Position numbers and translations under genes: made by a program. The notes under the pieces are model-generated. The model did not search any database, was not told where the DNA came from, and saw only the letters and a list, made by a program, of their open reading frames with translations. 11,242 nt of DNA from Acidaminococcaceae bacterium (GTDB taxonomy: Bacteria > Bacillota > Negativicutes > Acidaminococcales > Acidaminococcaceae): NCBI GenBank assembly GCA_022653215.1, contig JALCSJ010000063.1, forward strand, positions 1-11,242, in the 5' to 3' direction. How positions within the stretch are numbered: the stretch's first letter is position 1; each line of letters starts with the position of its first letter. This document shows positions 1-6,012 of the stretch, piece after piece.

Positions 1-326
1 GCTAACATATCATAACAGTCACTAAAGCAAGGGAACACTAAAACCGGTCGGACATACTCGACCCAGCCGTGGCGGAATGCCAGCGGGAGAGTGGCCGACC
101 TTTTAGTGTGACCGCAGCTCATATATCTAATACTATTATTTTACCATTATTCCCCACATTGAACAATGAAAAGTGAGACAGAGTCTAAATTATCTTAAAT
201 CTCGTTCAATTGAAAAATTCTATGATAATGAGAGAATACAAGTATTGGACTTAGCAGACCGGATAATTTATCATTGGTTATAGAAAGAGATTGAAGCAAG
301 TATAAATATCAAAGGAGATAATAAAA
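1..326. other. Intergenic region upstream of the aldehyde dehydrogenase gene
   Basis: This 326-base stretch holds no convincing gene. It contains the first copy of the 98-bp structured repeat (25-122), then about 200 bases of A/T-rich leader before the ribosome binding site AAAGGAG at 311-317. I looked for a sigma-A promoter. Partial -10-like boxes exist (TATGATAAT at 221-229, GATAAT at 262-267), but none has a good -35 at 16-18 bp, so I do not assign one. No known riboswitch was recognised. Confidence 0.5.
25..122. repeat. Structured palindromic repeat, copy A
   Basis: A 98-bp element that recurs in the same orientation at 1919-2016 with about 9 differences and no gaps. The outer arms ACACTAAAA (35-43) and TTTTAGTGT (101-109), and GGTCGG (46-51) with CCGACC (95-100), form a long imperfect stem. 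Inside it, CCG-TGGC (67-73) pairs with GCCA-g-CGG (79-86) around a GGAAT loop. The outermost pairs are partly degraded here compared with copy B. No reading frame crosses it. It could be an intergenic palindromic repeat, a non-autonomous mobile element or a structured RNA; the sequence does not decide which. The strand is arbitrary. Confidence 0.85.
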
Positions 327-1763
327 ATGGCTAAACCCGTTACACCTGAACAAATTCAAATGATTGAGGAAATGGTTGCTCGTGCTCATGTAGCACAAGA
401 TATTATTGCTACTTATGATCAAGCTCGCGTTGACAAACTGTGTCAAGCAGTTGCTGCTGCAGTTTGCGACATGAAAGTTTGGGCTCCTATCTGCGATGAA
501 GCAGTTGATGAAACCGCTTTGGGCGATAAGGTTACCAAGAGAAATAAGAGAAACAAAATCAAATTGATTTTGAGAGATTGCTTAAGAGCTAAGAGCGTTG
601 GCGTTATCGAAGAAATTCCTGAAAAAGGCTTAGTAAAATACGCTAAACCCGCCGGAGTAATTGCTTCTTTGGTTCCTACTACCAATCCCTGCCTGACTCC
701 TGCCGGCCAAATCGTTTATGCTATTAAAGCAAGAGACGTAATTATCTGTTCTCCCCATCCCCGGGCTAAAAATGTTACCAACAAATGCATTGATATAATC
801 AGAGCTACCCTGGTTCGTGAAGGTGCTCCTGCTGATATTATCCAAGGTATTAAAGAACCTTCCATCAGTTTGACTGCTGAATTGATGAAACGTGCTGATT
901 TGATTATTGCTACCGGCGGTCGTCCTATGGTTAAAGCCGCTTACTCTGCAGGGGTACCTGCTTATGGTTCCGGAGCCGGCAATGCTACCGTTATTATTGA
1001 CGATACCTGCAACACTCCTGAAAGACAAGAAGAAGCTGCTACTAACACCCAGATTTCCAAGTGCTCTGACTTCGGTTCCGGCTGCTCTTGCGATGGCAAC
1101 CTGGTAATCCACGAATCCATTTATGACAACTTCGTAAAAGCTTTGGAAAAAGCCGGCGCTTATCTTGCTAACGAAGAAGAAGCTGAGAAATTAAAGAAAG
1201 TTATGTGGGATGAAACCGGTCATCGTCTGCCTAACACTGTTGCTATCAGCCCGCAAAAACTGGCTTTGACTGCCGGCTTTGAAATTCCTGCTGATCGTAA
1301 ATTCATCGCTGTAACAGGCGGCGGTATTGACGAAGTTGGTAAACAATTCTTCTTCTCCAGTGAAAAATTAACCACCTTGCTTTCTCTCTTCAAATACAAA
1401 GGTGAGTTCGAAAATGCTTTGACCATGATGCAAGCATTATTCAATGTTGGCGGTAAAGGTCACTCCTGCGGCATTTATTCCTTCGATGATGATCACATTA
1501 ATCGTTTGGGTATGGCTGCTCCTGTTTCCCGTATCATGGTTCGTCAACCTAACAACAGAGGTAACTCCGGTTCCGCTTGGAACGGTATGCCTCCTACTTC
1601 TTCCATGGGCTGCGGCACCTGGGGCGGTAACATCGTTTCTGAGAACATTACTTTGAAACATTACATGAACACCACTTGGGTAGCTCGTCCTTTAAAGAAA
1701 GATATGCCTTCCAATGAAGAACTCTTCGGAGAATTCTGCAAACCAGGTATGGACGAGGAATAA
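327..1763 (+). CDS. CoA-acylating aldehyde dehydrogenase, sulfoacetaldehyde dehydrogenase (SauS)-like
   Basis: 478-residue cytoplasmic NAD(P)-dependent acylating aldehyde dehydrogenase, which would interconvert an aldehyde plus CoA with an acyl-CoA. It has the AdhE/SucD/SauS-type landmarks: ATGGRPMVKAAYSAG (195-209) and GSGAGN (214-219) in the cofactor domain, catalytic Cys253 in DFGSGCSCDGN (248-258), and the C-terminal GCGTWGGN (428-435) followed by SENITLKHYMNTT. The DFGSGCS and KHYMNTT signatures resemble SauS, which makes sulfoacetaldehyde from sulfoacetyl-CoA in sulfoacetate metabolism. That substrate is inferred from remembered motifs; succinate semialdehyde or another short aldehyde remains possible. 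The ATG is preceded by AAAGGAG at 311-317. The gene is monocistronic: a terminator follows and no CoA ligase, sulfonate transporter or alcohol dehydrogenase is adjacent. It uses many GCT, GGT and CGT codons, suggesting strong expression. An N-terminal-only domain of this kind, without the iron alcohol dehydrogenase half, excludes full AdhE. Confidence 0.9.
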   Translation: MAKPVTPEQIQMIEEMVARAHVAQDIIATYDQARVDKLCQAVAAAVCDMKVWAPICDEAVDETALGDKVTKRNKRNKIKLILRDCLRAKSVGVIEEIPEKGLVKYAKPAGVIASLVPTTNPCLTPAGQIVYAIKARDVIICSPHPRAKNVTNKCIDIIRATLVREGAPADIIQGIKEPSISLTAELMKRADLIIATGGRPMVKAAYSAGVPAYGSGAGNATVIIDDTCNTPERQEEAATNTQISKCSDFGSGCSCDGNLVIHESIYDNFVKALEKAGAYLANEEEAEKLKKVMWDETGHRLPNTVAISPQKLALTAGFEIPADRKFIAVTGGGIDEVGKQFFFSSEKLTTLLSLFKYKGEFENALTMMQALFNVGGKGHSCGIYSFDDDHINRLGMAAPVSRIMVRQPNNRGNSGSAWNGMPPTSSMGCGTWGGNIVSENITLKHYMNTTWVARPLKKDMPSNEELFGEFCKPGMDEE

Positions 1764-1816
1764 TTAAGGCTTTGCCAAAAGCAAGTAAACCCACTTTGCT
1801 ATGATAATATAAAGGG

Positions 1817-1856
1817 AACAGGACTTACTGTCATCCAGCAGTAAGTCCTGTTTTCT
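1817..1856 (+). terminator. Intrinsic terminator of the aldehyde dehydrogenase gene
   Basis: A perfect 14-bp stem: AACAGGACTTACTG (1817-1830) pairs with CAGTAAGTCCTGTT (1839-1852) around an 8-base loop. It is followed by a short T-rich tail (TTCT). It lies 53 bases after the stop codon and ends the upstream unit before the second structured repeat. Confidence 0.88.
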
Positions 1857-1918
1857 AATATAAAGCATAATGCGTTACGGTTACACTAGCAAACAGGCAG
1901 GTAATTTGTAAGCCGCTT

Positions 1919-2016
1919 AAGCAAAGGAACACTAAAACAGGTCGGACATGCTCGACCTAGCCGTGGCGGAAGGCCAGCGGGAGAGTGGCCGACCTTTTAG
2001 TGTTCCTGTAGCTCAT
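1919..2016. repeat. Structured palindromic repeat, copy B
   Basis: Second copy of the 98-bp element, and the better-formed one. GGAACACTAAAA (1926-1937) pairs perfectly with TTTTAGTGTTCC (1995-2006), and GGTCGG (1940-1945) with CCGACC (1989-1994), giving an 18-bp stem broken only by a 2-base bulge. The 5' GGTCG can instead pair with a nearby CGACC (1953-1957), so two folds compete. The internal TGGC-GGAAG-GCCA hairpin is kept, with a loop change relative to copy A. The conserved tail AGCTCAT follows the stem in both copies. The strand is arbitrary. Confidence 0.87.
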
Positions 2017-2050
2017 GTACTCTAAGCGTCCCATAAAAAGGTTGTATACT

Positions 2051-2078
2051 TTGCTTCAGCTTTGATTTGTGCTATACT
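2051..2078 (+). promoter_or_regulatory. Sigma-A-type promoter of the moxR-VWA operon
   Basis: TTGCTT (2051-2056), a 16-base spacer, then TATACT (2073-2078). Transcription would begin near 2085, leaving a short leader with AAAGGAG at 2094-2100 before the ATG at 2108. The -35 box is a moderate match. Confidence 0.6.
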
Positions 2079-2107
2079 TTTTGTATTAAATTTAAAGGAG
2101 AAATTAC

Positions 2108-2908
2108 ATGTTACAATTTCAAGGCAGTGATACTTATATAGCTTCAGAAGAATTAATGCGCAGCGTGAATATTGCCATTGCTCTGCAAAAACCTTTGCTG
2201 ATTAAAGGAGAACCCGGCACAGGCAAAACCATGCTGGCTGAATCAATTGCAGAAAATTTAAAAATGGGCTTAACCATTTGGAATATTAAATCTACCACTA
2301 AAGCTCAAGATGGGCTGTACGTTTATGATACAGTGCAAAGATTGTATGACAGCCAGTTTGGCACCGCAGGAGTAGAGGACATCGGAAAATATATCCGTTT
2401 AGGAAAATTAGGCGAAGCTTTTCAAAAAACCGAAAAGTCTATTTTGCTCATTGACGAAATAGATAAAGCTGATTTGGAATTTCCTAATGATTTGCTGTGG
2501 GAACTGGATAAGATGGAATTCTATATTCCGGAAACAGGCAAGACGATTAAAGCACAAGAACGTCCTATTGTTATAATTACTTCCAATGCAGAAAAAGAAT
2601 TGCCTGATGCATTTTTGCGTCGCTGTATTTTTCATTACATTGCTTTCCCTACACCTGAAATGATGGAGCAGATTGTTCGCGCTCACTATCCTAATCTGGA
2701 GCAAAAACTTATAGATAAAGCCCTGGAAGCCTTTTATAATCTCAGAGAAATTCCCGGCATGAGTAAAAAGCCCGGTACCTCTGAACTGCTGGATTGGCTT
2801 CAGGCATTGGTTATTGGGGGAGTAGATCCTGATAAACTGAAAAAATCCCTGCCTTTTGTAGGAGTGCTTTTAAAGAAAACGGAAGATTTACAGCTAGTGG
2901 GGTTATGA
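2108..2908 (+). CDS. MoxR-family AAA+ ATPase
   Basis: 266-residue cytoplasmic AAA+ ATPase of the MoxR type. MoxR proteins act as chaperones that remodel or insert cofactors into partner enzymes, together with VWA-domain proteins. Visible motifs are Walker A GEPGTGKT (34-41), Walker B ILLIDEID (112-119), sensor 1 ITSN (157-160), arginine finger region FLRRC (169-173), and a C-terminal lid with the sensor-2-like GTSELLDW (223-230). At 266 residues it is slightly shorter than many MoxR proteins (about 300) but has all nucleotide-handling motifs. The start is set by AAAGGAG seven bases upstream. The next gene begins one base after its stop codon, so the two are almost certainly co-translated. The enzyme served by this pair is not encoded in the window. 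Confidence 0.93.
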   Translation: MLQFQGSDTYIASEELMRSVNIAIALQKPLLIKGEPGTGKTMLAESIAENLKMGLTIWNIKSTTKAQDGLYVYDTVQRLYDSQFGTAGVEDIGKYIRLGKLGEAFQKTEKSILLIDEIDKADLEFPNDLLWELDKMEFYIPETGKTIKAQERPIVIITSNAEKELPDAFLRRCIFHYIAFPTPEMMEQIVRAHYPNLEQKLIDKALEAFYNLREIPGMSKKPGTSELLDWLQALVIGGVDPDKLKKSLPFVGVLLKKTEDLQLVGL

Positions 2909-2909
2909 A

Positions 2910-4109
2910 ATGTTTACTAATTTTCTGTATATACTCAGAGATTATGGCATGAAAACCAGCCTAAACGAATGGAATTCCCTGCTGGATGCTTTAGAACTGA
3001 ACCTTAATGAAGCAAGCTTACTGGAATTTTATTACACGGCCAGAGCCATTCTCGTGAAAAAAGAATCTGACTATGATAAATTCGACCAGGCTTTTGGGGC
3101 TTATTTCAAAGGGGTGGAAGACAGCAGTACTTTTCCTCCTGATTTGAAAAAATGGCTGGCTAAAGCTATGGCTGAAACTATGTACAACAAAGACGAAGTA
3201 GATGCTATCTGGGGCAATATGACACTGGAAGAAATCCAAAAGCTCATGGAACAACGTCTAAGAGAGCAAAAAGAAGCTCACAACGGCGGCACTAAATGGG
3301 TTGGCACCGGAGGCCAGACTGCTTTCGGTCATAGCGGTTACGCCCCTAAAGGCATTCGTGTAGGGGGTATAGGTCATAGACGCAGCGCTTTGAAAATTGC
3401 CGAAGAAAGAAATTTCCGGGATTTCCGGGATGACGACGTTCTGCAAATTCGTCAATTTCAAATAGCTTTACGGAAACTGCGTTTGTTATCCAATAAAGAT
3501 GAGGCTCCCAAAACAGAACTGGATATAGATGAAACTATCGAAGAGACCTGCAAACAGGCAGGTCAGCTGCGCATTGTCATGAAACGGCCTCGCAAAAATC
3601 AGACTAAGCTGATGCTGCTCATGGACAGCGGCGGTTCTATGTGGGCCTATGCGGACCTGTGCAGCAGATTATTCAAGGCAGTTAATGAATCATCTCAATT
3701 TAAAGATTTGAAAACCTATTACTTCCACAATATATTTTACGATAATCTTTTTACAGACCCAAGCTGTCGCTGGATGAGCCGCATTAATACTGACTGGGTT
3801 TTTCACAACATTAAAAACGAGTATAAAGTAATAATCGTAGGAGATGCCTCGATGGCCCCTTCTGAACTGCTTTTGAAAAACGGTAATATAGACTATTATC
3901 GTGGCAATGAAGAAAGCGGTCTGACCTGGCTGAAAAAATTAAAAAAGCGGTATCCTGCCGTAATCTGGCTGAATCCCCTCCATGTAAAATTGTGGCATTA
4001 TGACTATAGCTCCCGCACCATTGGCATGGTTGAAGAAACTGTACCCATGTTTCCTCTGACTGTTCACGGACTGGAAGACGGAATTAAAGAATTGCTGGAA
4101 AAAGCGTGA
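2910..4109 (+). CDS. CoxE-like VWA domain protein, MoxR partner
   Basis: 399-residue cytoplasmic protein without signal peptide or membrane segments. Residues 1-125 are helical and charged. About 126-160 is a Gly-rich linker (GGTKWVGTGGQTAFGHSGY and on), and residues 233-385 form a von Willebrand factor A domain. The metal-site motif reads LLMDSGGSM (236-244), a DxGxS form rather than canonical DxSxS. A later acidic motif IIVGDASM (308-315) would complete the site. The segment AVIWLNPLHVKLW (350-362) is typical of CoxE-like proteins. In characterised systems such proteins work with a MoxR ATPase to mature metalloenzymes; here that role is inferred from adjacency. It overlaps the translational end of the ATPase gene almost exactly (ATGAAATG junction), and a terminator follows. 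Confidence 0.88.
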   Translation: MFTNFLYILRDYGMKTSLNEWNSLLDALELNLNEASLLEFYYTARAILVKKESDYDKFDQAFGAYFKGVEDSSTFPPDLKKWLAKAMAETMYNKDEVDAIWGNMTLEEIQKLMEQRLREQKEAHNGGTKWVGTGGQTAFGHSGYAPKGIRVGGIGHRRSALKIAEERNFRDFRDDDVLQIRQFQIALRKLRLLSNKDEAPKTELDIDETIEETCKQAGQLRIVMKRPRKNQTKLMLLMDSGGSMWAYADLCSRLFKAVNESSQFKDLKTYYFHNIFYDNLFTDPSCRWMSRINTDWVFHNIKNEYKVIIVGDASMAPSELLLKNGNIDYYRGNEESGLTWLKKLKKRYPAVIWLNPLHVKLWHYDYSSRTIGMVEETVPMFPLTVHGLEDGIKELLEKA

Positions 4110-4121
4110 TAAATAAAAAGC

Positions 4122-4160
4122 AAGCACAGATTAGGAAGCAAACCTAAACTGTGCTTTTTT
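4122..4160 (+). terminator. Intrinsic terminator of the moxR-VWA operon
   Basis: AAGCACAG (4122-4129) pairs with CTGTGCTT (4149-4156), extended inward by TTAGG with CCTAA across a single mismatch. The stem is followed by a run of six Ts ending at 4160. It sits 12 bases after the VWA gene stop codon. Confidence 0.9.
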
Positions 4161-4173
4161 GATGTTGGTTTTA

Positions 4174-4211
4174 TTGCAAATTAGTCAGAAAAAATATATA
4201 ATATTTCTGAC
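4174..4211 (+). promoter_or_regulatory. Promoter and candidate operator of the AbiEi-like gene
   Basis: TTGCAA (4174-4179), a 17-base spacer, and a consensus TATAAT (4197-4202). The -10 box lies between the arms of an inverted repeat, GTCAGAAA (4184-4191) and TTTCTGAC (4204-4211), separated by 12 bases. AbiEi antitoxins are known to repress their own promoter by binding inverted repeats, so this is a good candidate autoregulatory operator. Binding itself is inferred. Confidence 0.78.
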
Positions 4212-4235
4212 GAAATCAAAAAAGGATACAAGAAA

Positions 4236-4841
4236 ATGCTTAGACCACAATATTTTTCAGCTATAAAAAACAGAATAAAAAAAATGAAACCAGGGAGTGC
4301 TTTTACAGCAACAGATTTTTTTGATATTGCTGATACGGATCCGGTAAATAAAGCTTTATCCAGATTACAAGAAGAGAGAATGATTCGCAGAGTAATGCAA
4401 GGGGTTTATGACAAACCGGAATATAGTGAACTTTTGCAGGAATATGCTGCTCCTCAGGCGAATAAGATTGCAGAAGCACTTGCCAGAAAATTCAATTGGA
4501 CTATCTCTCCTGCTGGCGATATTGCATTGAATATATTACATCTTTCTACACAGGTTCCCAATACATGGAGCTATATTAGCGATGGTGCTAATAGAAAATT
4601 TTTGATTGGCAGCACAAAGTTGGAATTCATACATAGAACCAATAGGGAAATATCAGGATATAGTCAAAGTACAAGCTTAATTATTCAAGCACTTAAAGCG
4701 ATTGGCAGGAAAGGCGTAACCAAAGATATATTACTAACACTAAAGGCTAATCTTACGCAAAAAGAGAAAAAGAGAGCTTTAAAAGAAGGAAAAACAGCAA
4801 CAGCCTGGGTTTACCAATATATTAAGCAAATATGCAACTAA
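4236..4841 (+). CDS. AbiEi-like (DUF6088) type IV antitoxin / transcriptional regulator
   Basis: 201-residue cytoplasmic protein resembling the AbiEi/DUF6088 antitoxins of type IV toxin-antitoxin systems. These repress their own operon and counter the AbiEii nucleotidyltransferase toxin without binding it. Residues about 8-60 form a winged helix (SAFTATDFFDIADTDPVNKALSRLQEER, then wing GVYDKPEY 57-64). Residues 70-135 match the AbiEi second domain, including NWTISPAGDIALNILHLSTQVP (87-108), and 140-200 form the C-terminal helical part. Length fits the family. The start follows AAAGGA at 4221. The toxin gene that should follow, with RBS AAGGAG at 4841-4846, is present only as a short remnant. 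The antitoxin is therefore orphaned, and may persist as a regulator or protect against related toxins. Confidence 0.85.
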   Translation: MLRPQYFSAIKNRIKKMKPGSAFTATDFFDIADTDPVNKALSRLQEERMIRRVMQGVYDKPEYSELLQEYAAPQANKIAEALARKFNWTISPAGDIALNILHLSTQVPNTWSYISDGANRKFLIGSTKLEFIHRTNREISGYSQSTSLIIQALKAIGRKGVTKDILLTLKANLTQKEKKRALKEGKTATAWVYQYIKQICN

Positions 4842-4856
4842 AGGAGACACTAGACT

Positions 4857-4961
4857 ATGTACCACATTGCCACACTACCGCAAACAGACAGAAGAGTTTT
4901 ATTTTTAAGGGAGGGAAGTAACTGCATTGTAAGGTGTTTGGCCAAGAAACGGGGGCGTTAG
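4857..4961 (+). pseudogene. 5' remnant of an AbiEii-type nucleotidyltransferase toxin gene
   Basis: A 34-codon open frame starts 15 bases after the antitoxin stop, behind AAGGAG (4841-4846). Its first codons read MYHIATLPQTDRRVLFL, very like the usual start of AbiEii/DUF1814 toxins (MYxIAxLPxxDRxxLF). After about codon 18 the similarity stops: there is no conserved 'VEKDFW' region and no GGT(S) nucleotidyltransferase motif, and the frame ends at TAG 4959-4961. The rest of the toxin, normally about 250-300 residues, is missing before the convergent gntR gene. I read this as a deletion that removed the toxin but kept the native junction. The family match is from memory of the N-terminal motif. 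Confidence 0.72.
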
Positions 4962-5044
4962 CATGAAAGGCTTTACTGATAGATTCACAATATTTGCTGC
5001 TGACGCTTGGGACACATTAGAATTTTTTTGCAAAATAGTTAAGA

Positions 5045-5692
5045 TTAGTTAGACAGTATACTCATGGCTTTGGAAATAGAAATATGTTTTTTTGCATCAT
5101 TGGCGGCTTCAGCCATATGTTTGTTGAGAAGAGCCGTTAAGATAGCTAAGTGCTCAGAACGAATGGTTCTGAGACTATTATTAAATAAAGCCATGTACCA
5201 AAAACGCTGGGACTTGTAAATAAGCTCGGAACAAAAATGAATTAAATGGGGATTCTGGGAAAGGTTCACCAACTGAATGTGAAATTCTGTATCTTTTTTC
5301 AAAAAATTTATATAGGCATCTTTATTATCGGCGGCAATGGGAATACTTTCCCATTGCTTTTTTAATGCTTCCAATTCTTTCCGATGAGCATCAATATCTT
5401 TGGAAGTTAAGTCTGACAAAATAGCTATTTCATTCAGGCTGCGTGCTTCGTAAATATATTCCAAATCTTTTAGCGAGATAGGAGAGACCACGGTTTTTTT
5501 CCTGGGAACAATGGTCACGTAGTTTTCGTACTGAAGCTCCAGCAGAGCTTCTCGCACGGGAGTTTTGCTAATCCTTAAATGGGCAGCAATTTCGTCAGCC
5601 TGAATGGTGGCACCTGGCGGAATCGCACATGTGATAATCTGGTCTTTTATATAGTTAAGCGCAAGAATTTTATTATCGTTTTCTTTTGCCAT
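5045..5692 (-). CDS. GntR-family transcriptional regulator with FCD ligand domain
   Basis: 215-residue regulator of the FadR/FCD branch of GntR proteins, the likely controller of the divergent four-gene operon. The N-terminal winged helix includes ADEIAAHLRISKTPVREALLELQ (32-54), with the recognition-helix signature TPVREAL. The all-helical FCD domain (about 75-210) keeps all four metal and ligand-site residues: Asp134 and His138 (DTEFH), His181 (SEHLAIL) and His203 (KKHIS). It probably senses an organic acid or sugar acid. I chose the ATG at 5692 because AGGCGG sits 8 bases upstream; a GTG at 5701 is in frame but overlaps that ribosome site. A strong promoter lies at 5729-5757 on the same strand with a palindrome over its -35 box, suggesting autoregulation. 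The 3' end converges on the AbiE remnant, and no clear terminator is visible. Confidence 0.92.
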   Translation of the reverse strand: MAKENDNKILALNYIKDQIITCAIPPGATIQADEIAAHLRISKTPVREALLELQYENYVTIVPRKKTVVSPISLKDLEYIYEARSLNEIAILSDLTSKDIDAHRKELEALKKQWESIPIAADNKDAYINFLKKDTEFHIQLVNLSQNPHLIHFCSELIYKSQRFWYMALFNNSLRTIRSEHLAILTALLNKHMAEAANDAKKHISISKAMSILSN

Positions 5693-5728
5693 GGAAAGCA
5701 CCGCCTATCTGAAAAAACATATATAAAT

Positions 5729-5757
5729 ATTATATCTAAATGACTATGCAAAGTCAA
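5729..5757 (-). promoter_or_regulatory. Promoter of the gntR regulator
   Basis: Reading the minus strand, TTGACT (5757-5752) is followed by a 17-base spacer and a consensus TATAAT (5734-5729). Transcription would start near 5722, giving a leader of about 30 bases to the ATG at 5692. A near-perfect 16-bp palindrome, TGACTATGCAAAGTCA at 5741-5756, covers the -35 box and is a candidate site for autorepression. Confidence 0.8.
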
Positions 5758-5791
5758 TAAAGATATAACTAAATAAAGGAGAATACAATTA

Positions 5792-5806
5792 GTGATATAT
5801 CACAAA
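5792..5806. promoter_or_regulatory. Candidate operator site 1 (GTGATATATCAC palindrome)
   Basis: A perfect 12-bp palindrome, GTGATATATCAC (5792-5803), followed by AAA. Its ATATCACAAA half recurs at the operon promoter at 5920-5930 and 5958-5968. The placement between the divergent promoters suggests binding by the adjacent GntR regulator; this is inferred. Confidence 0.55.
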
Positions 5807-5913
5807 AGAAAAAAGCGTAAAAAACATCATATGCACAAAAACGGAAAAACGCAGACATATAGCCAAATATAAACAAATACTGCCAAAACATATAAACATC
5901 AAAGAAAATATTA

Positions 5914-5942
5914 TTGACATTTGTGATATTCTACAATATAAT
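5914..5942 (+). promoter_or_regulatory. Consensus sigma-A promoter of the four-gene sugar operon
   Basis: A perfect TTGACA (5914-5919), a 17-base spacer and a perfect TATAAT (5937-5942). TTTGTGATATT fills the spacer at 5920-5930, and its exact inverted copy AATATCACAAA lies at 5958-5968, just after the expected start near 5949. A regulator bridging or occupying these sites would block RNA polymerase. Such a strong promoter usually needs a repressor. Confidence 0.88.
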
Positions 5943-6012
5943 AAAATTGAAAACTGAAATATCACAAAATACAAAACAACCTATATCATTGATAAAAGAA
6001 AGGTGGTTGAAG

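Larger units (their letters stand above)
1764..2107. other. Intergenic region between aldehyde dehydrogenase and MoxR genes
   Basis: These 344 bases carry no gene. In order they hold the aldehyde dehydrogenase terminator (1817-1856), about 60 bases with no recognisable signal, the second copy of the structured repeat (1919-2016), and the promoter and ribosome binding site of the MoxR operon (2051-2100). Repeat copy B ends before the promoter, so it is not expected to be in the moxR mRNA leader. Confidence 0.6.
5693..6012. other. Divergent regulatory region between gntR and the sugar operon
   Basis: 320 A/T-rich bases without a gene. They contain back-to-back sigma-A promoters (5729-5757 minus, 5914-5942 plus), a palindrome over the gntR -35 box (5741-5756), and three copies of a TTTGTGATAT-type motif (5792-5806, 5920-5930, 5958-5968). 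The stretch 5807-5910 is A-rich and may be bent DNA; I see no further defined signal there. Confidence 0.7.

Noticed and set aside
25..326. Riboswitch or T-box upstream of the dehydrogenase
   Set aside because: Copy A is followed by about 200 bases before the gene, and a near-identical copy lies upstream of the moxR promoter rather than in its leader. It behaves as a repeat, and no known aptamer signature was found.
630..1112. 160-codon open frame on the minus strand inside the aldehyde dehydrogenase gene
   Set aside because: It is antisense to a gene with a full set of family motifs, has no ribosome site, and its low-complexity Ser/Asn-rich translation reflects the codon bias of the real gene.
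1444..1656. 70-codon plus-strand frame within the dehydrogenase with a hydrophobic translation
   Set aside because: Overlaps the real gene in another frame and has no ribosome site; the hydrophobicity is a frame-shift artefact.
4963..5052. 29-codon frame MKGFTDRFTIFAADAWD... after the AbiEii remnant
   Set aside because: No ribosome site and no recognised similarity; it overlaps the end of gntR. It may be toxin or junction debris, but I cannot support it as a gene.
5693..5701. GTG start for the GntR regulator at 5701
   Set aside because: The GTG overlaps AGGCGG, which is ideally spaced for the ATG at 5692. It stays possible but is less likely.
5914..6012. N-terminal extension of the first TIM-barrel protein
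   Set aside because: The extension runs through the -35 and -10 boxes of a perfect promoter and lacks a ribosome site; the ATG at 6013 has AGGTGG at proper distance.
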